From an uncultured Novosphingobium sp. (lineage in GTDB: Bacteria > Pseudomonadota > Alphaproteobacteria > Sphingomonadales > Sphingomonadaceae): a DNA stretch of 16,843 nucleotides. The stretch covers positions 1 through 16,843 of the forward strand of contig CALLNA010000142.1 in the NCBI GenBank assembly GCA_938005655.1, written 5' to 3'. The notes below the pieces were generated by a model. The model was given only the letters and a program-made list of their open reading frames with translations. It was not told the DNA's origin and did not search any database. The position numbers and the translations under genes were made by a program. Numbering within the stretch: the stretch's first letter is position 1; each line of letters begins with the position of its first letter. Shown here piece by piece: positions 14,615 to 16,843 of this stretch.

Positions 14615-15265
14615 TCAGCCGTGGTCGATGACCAGGCTGTCGATCTCGTTGGCGACGTCCTCGAAGGCGTCGGCGATCTTCTCCAGGTGCTTGTAGATCT
14701 CGCGGCTGACGATGAACGTCACCGGGTCGGGATTGGCCCGCTGCTCCTGGAAGTTCACCTTGAGCCCGGCCTGGTGGAGGAAGTCCACCTCCCCCTCCAG
14801 CGCGACCAGCTCCCCGGTCAGCAGGTGCAGGTCGTGCCCGTTGCGGTTGACGTCGCGCAGCATCGGCATGGCCTTGGCGATCAGCCTGGTCGCGCGCAGG
14901 GCGACGTCCGCCATCTGCTGCTGCTGCTGCGCGGTGAAATCGACCACCTCGTACAGCTCGATCGCCGAGGCGGCCGCCTGGATCTCGTCGATCACATCGT
15001 CCATCGCGCCGATCAGGTCGGTGATCGCCCCGCGGTCAAACGGGGTCAGGAAGGTCTGGCGCACGGCGCTCAGCACCTCGCGGATGATGTCGTCGGCATC
15101 GTGCTCGCGGTCGCGGATCGTGCGGACGTGGTCCTCGGCCCGGCCCTCCCCGCGCGCCAGGCTGACCAGCGATTCGGCGGCCGCGACCGTCGCCGCGGCA
15201 TGGCGCTCGAACATCCCGAAGAAGTCGCCCGACTTGGGAAGCAGCCGCTGGAACCATCCGAACAT
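14615..15265 (-). CDS. DUF47 (PhoU-like) partner of PiT transporter
   Basis: A 216-residue cytoplasmic, all-helical protein of the DUF47/PhoU-like family. It opens with MFGWFQRLLPKSGDFF, then repeats helical segments with the family hallmarks: Glu-His-Asp-Ala-Asp-Asp at about 53-58, Phe-Asp-Arg-Gly-Ala-Ile-Thr-Asp-Leu-Ile near 76-85 and Met-Asp-Asp-Val-Ile-Asp-Glu-Ile near 87-94. A run of five Gln lies near 113. The C-terminal helix has Lys-His-Leu-Glu-Lys-Ile-Ala-Asp-Ala-Phe-Glu-Asp-Val. PhoU folds bind metal clusters through such Glu/Asp motifs. DUF47 proteins adjoin pit genes widely and are thought to control the transporter. An AGGGGAA ribosome-binding site precedes the start. Confidence 0.93.
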   Translation of the reverse strand: MFGWFQRLLPKSGDFFGMFERHAAATVAAAESLVSLARGEGRAEDHVRTIRDREHDADDIIREVLSAVRQTFLTPFDRGAITDLIGAMDDVIDEIQAAASAIELYEVVDFTAQQQQQMADVALRATRLIAKAMPMLRDVNRNGHDLHLLTGELVALEGEVDFLHQAGLKVNFQEQRANPDPVTFIVSREIYKHLEKIADAFEDVANEIDSLVIDHG

Positions 15266-15286
15266 CGCGCGTATTCCCCTGTATTC

Positions 15287-15306
15287 GCGTCACGAATGCG
15301 ACATTC
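15287..15306. promoter_or_regulatory. Possible operator upstream of the DUF47-pit operon
   Basis: GAATG-CGA-CATTC (15294-15306) is a perfect inverted repeat. Read on the minus strand, 15303-15287 gives TGTCGC-N5-TGACGC, two hexamers at 11-base period that loosely recall a Pho box. It is only about 22 bases from the DUF47 start. The remaining bases of the 174-base gap, up to the corA stop, show nothing else I can support. Confidence 0.2.
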
Positions 15307-15439
15307 TCGCGACTCCGAGCGTCGCGCTATTCGCTGGCGGCCCTCGCCGCAAGCGCCCTTTCCACAGCCGAGGACCTGTCCCGCGGCCGGACACCGGCTC
15401 CGCAAGGCGACCCGATGGCGCTGGTGGCGGGTACGGACC

Positions 15440-16414
15440 CTAGAGCCAGCCGATCCGCTTGAAGCGCCAGAACAGCCCGCCGCAGATCGCCGCGATCGCC
15501 CCCAGGACCATGAAATAGCCGTAGTGCCAGCGAAGCTCCGGCAGGTATTCGAAGTTCATGCCGTAGATGCCGGCGATCGCGGTCGGCACGGCGAGGATCG
15601 CCGCCCAGGCGGCGAGCTGGCGGGTCATCTCGCCCTGGCGGTGCGCCTCCATCAGCGCGGCGGTGTCGACGATCGAGGCCAGGGTCTCGCGCAGGCCCCT
15701 GATCCGCGCGATCGTGCGGTGGACGTGATCGAGCACGGCGCGGAACCAGACCGTCGCCGCGTGATCGATCGCCGGCAGGTCGACCGTCACCAGGCGCCGG
15801 CAGACCTCCTCCATCGGGCCGATGATCCGCTCGAAGCGGACGAGCTGGCGGCGCAGGCGGAAGATGCGGCGAATCGTCGACTGCTGCGGAAAGACGTTGA
15901 TCGCCTGCTCCTCCATCGCCTGGACCGCCTCGTCGAGCCGGTCGAGCAGCGGCTGGTAGCCGTCGACGATGAAATCGAGGATCGCATGGGCGACGAAGTC
16001 CGGCCCCTCGGTCAGGCGCAGGGCGTCCAGCTCCAGCTTCTGGCGCAATTCGACATGGGCGCGGGTCGAGCCGTAGCGGACGCTGACGATGAAGTCCGGC
16101 CCGAGGAACATCGCCGTCTGGCCATAGGTGATGTTCTCGCCCTCCTCCATCGCCGCGGTGCGGGCGACGATGAAGAGCTGCTTGCCGTAGATCTCGACCT
16201 TGGGCATCTGCGTCGGCGTCGTCGCGTCCTCGACCGCGAGCGGATGCAGGCCGAACTGGCGGCGGACCCGGTCCATCTCCTCCTCGGTGGGCTCGCACAG
16301 CCCGATCCAGTCGAACGACTGGGCGGGCAGCGGCGCCCGCTCCGCCCCGTCGACGACGAGGACGTCCTCGCTGGGCCTTCCGGCGATATAGCGGCGCGCG
16401 GCGACGATCGGCAT
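15440..16414 (-). CDS. corA: CorA-family magnesium/cobalt transporter
   Basis: A 324-residue inner-membrane channel for Mg2+ (and Co2+), acting as a pentamer. A long cytoplasmic N-terminal domain of mixed beta strands and helices includes Val-Glu-Asp-Ala at about residue 60-63, typical of the family, and a long stalk helix running to about residue 270. Two C-terminal helices follow. The pore signature Tyr-Gly-Met-Asn lies at the end of the first helix, with GMN at 285-287, and the chain ends with a basic Arg-Phe-Lys-Arg segment. Start ATG 16414 is chosen because the family's homology begins there; the frame is open upstream but non-homologous and overlaps the divergent monooxygenase. No clear Shine-Dalgarno is visible. 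It lies upstream of DUF47-pit on the same strand. Confidence 0.94.
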   Translation of the reverse strand: MPIVAARRYIAGRPSEDVLVVDGAERAPLPAQSFDWIGLCEPTEEEMDRVRRQFGLHPLAVEDATTPTQMPKVEIYGKQLFIVARTAAMEEGENITYGQTAMFLGPDFIVSVRYGSTRAHVELRQKLELDALRLTEGPDFVAHAILDFIVDGYQPLLDRLDEAVQAMEEQAINVFPQQSTIRRIFRLRRQLVRFERIIGPMEEVCRRLVTVDLPAIDHAATVWFRAVLDHVHRTIARIRGLRETLASIVDTAALMEAHRQGEMTRQLAAWAAILAVPTAIAGIYGMNFEYLPELRWHYGYFMVLGAIAAICGGLFWRFKRIGWL

Positions 16415-16463
16415 TGCGCGTGTCTGGCAAATGCGGAAGATGCTGGCAATCGGGAGCCGCCCT

Positions 16464-16843
16464 GTGAACGTAGAGCCTCTGGATATCCTCATCGTCGGCG
16501 CCGGCATCTCCGGCATCGGCATGGCCGCGCACCTGGGCGAGCGGTGCCCGGGCAAGACCTATGCGATCCTCGAACGGCGCGAGCGGATCGGCGGGACCTG
16601 GGACCTGTTCCGCTATCCCGGCGTCCGCTCGGACAGCGACATGTTCACGCTCGGCTACGGTTTCGAGCCATGGCGGGACGAGCGGGCGATCGCGCCGGGC
16701 GAGACGATCCGGACCTACCTGAGCGACGTCGCCGACCGCCGGGGGATCGCCGGGCACATCCGCTTCGGGCAGACCGCGAAGGCGGCGAACTGGGACAGCG
16801 CGGCGGCGCTGTGGACCGTCACCGTCGAGGACGCGGCGGGCGC
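16464..16843 (+). CDS. Flavin-containing / Baeyer-Villiger-type monooxygenase, 5' part
   Basis: The gene starts at GTG 16464, nine bases after GGGAG (16451-16455), and runs off the window after 126 complete codons. Residues 6-23 are a Rossmann FAD-binding strand and helix with GAGISG at 12-17, and Leu-Glu-Arg-Arg follows near 36-39. The stretch GGTWDLFRYPGVRSDSDM (43-60) is the hallmark of class B flavin monooxygenases (CzcO-like, Baeyer-Villiger type). These use FAD and NADPH to insert oxygen into ketones or oxidise heteroatoms. The NADPH-binding site and the FxGxxxHxxxW signature would lie beyond the window, so the exact subclass is open. It diverges from corA across 49 bases. Confidence 0.9.
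   Translation, partial: MNVEPLDILIVGAGISGIGMAAHLGERCPGKTYAILERRERIGGTWDLFRYPGVRSDSDMFTLGYGFEPWRDERAIAPGETIRTYLSDVADRRGIAGHIRFGQTAKAANWDSAAALWTVTVEDAAG

Noticed and set aside
16424..16449. CTGGCAA direct repeat (16424-16430 and 16443-16449) in the corA/monooxygenase gap
   Set aside because: Seven bases repeated once at 19-base offset is weak and could be chance; no regulator family fits clearly.

Overview
The window is very GC-rich and densely packed with genes. It looks like chromosomal DNA of an alphaproteobacterium, most likely a sphingomonad (Sphingomonadaceae or a close relative). The grounds are strong GC bias at third codon positions, the gene set (serS-surE-M23 peptidase, RimO, PiT with a DUF47 partner, CorA, KstD-like flavoprotein, CoxG-like and SnoaL-like proteins, Baeyer-Villiger-type monooxygenase), and an inverted pair of CCCCGGA-loop-TCCGGGG repeats of a kind I associate with this group. 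Genus-level placement is inference.

Layout. (1) 1-2288: the 3' part of a tRNA-Val(CAC) with encoded CCA and an intrinsic terminator, then four tightly coupled phage tail-fibre-like genes with no other phage gene in view. (2) 2332-6639: a small DUF2892 membrane protein behind a perfect FNR/FixK-type palindrome, then serS. After these comes a translationally coupled trio: surE, a LysM/M23 protein resembling NlpD whose catalytic histidines are replaced, and a two-TM potassium channel with an RCK domain. (3) 6645-8514: a DUF1761 membrane protein on the minus strand, divergent from rimO. (4) 8549-10744: a REP-like inverted doublet, then a membrane-bound GGDEF-EAL protein. (5) 10754-13531: a probable operon of a KstD/fumarate-reductase-type flavoprotein, a CoxG-like SRPBCC protein with a hydrophobic tail, and a SnoaL/NTF2-like protein. 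Ahead of it lie a candidate promoter and a leader with two mutually exclusive hairpins. (6) 13602-16414, minus strand: pit, a DUF47 PhoU-like partner, and corA. (7) 16464-16843: the start of a flavin-containing (Baeyer-Villiger type) monooxygenase, cut by the window end.

How the parts work together. Region 2 joins housekeeping (tRNA-Ser charging, the SurE nucleotidase) with cell-envelope control, since the M23 protein looks like an amidase activator rather than an enzyme. Region 4 handles cyclic-di-GMP. Region 5, perhaps with the monooxygenase at the right edge, looks like accessory oxidative catabolism of a hydrophobic, possibly steroid- or terpenoid-like, compound; this is inference. Region 6 pairs phosphate and magnesium import. 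The most unusual parts are the orphan tail-fibre cassette beside the tRNA, the flavoprotein/CoxG-like/SnoaL-like operon with its structured leader, and the pseudo-enzyme NlpD-like protein coupled to an ion channel. No gap between genes exceeds 300 bases.
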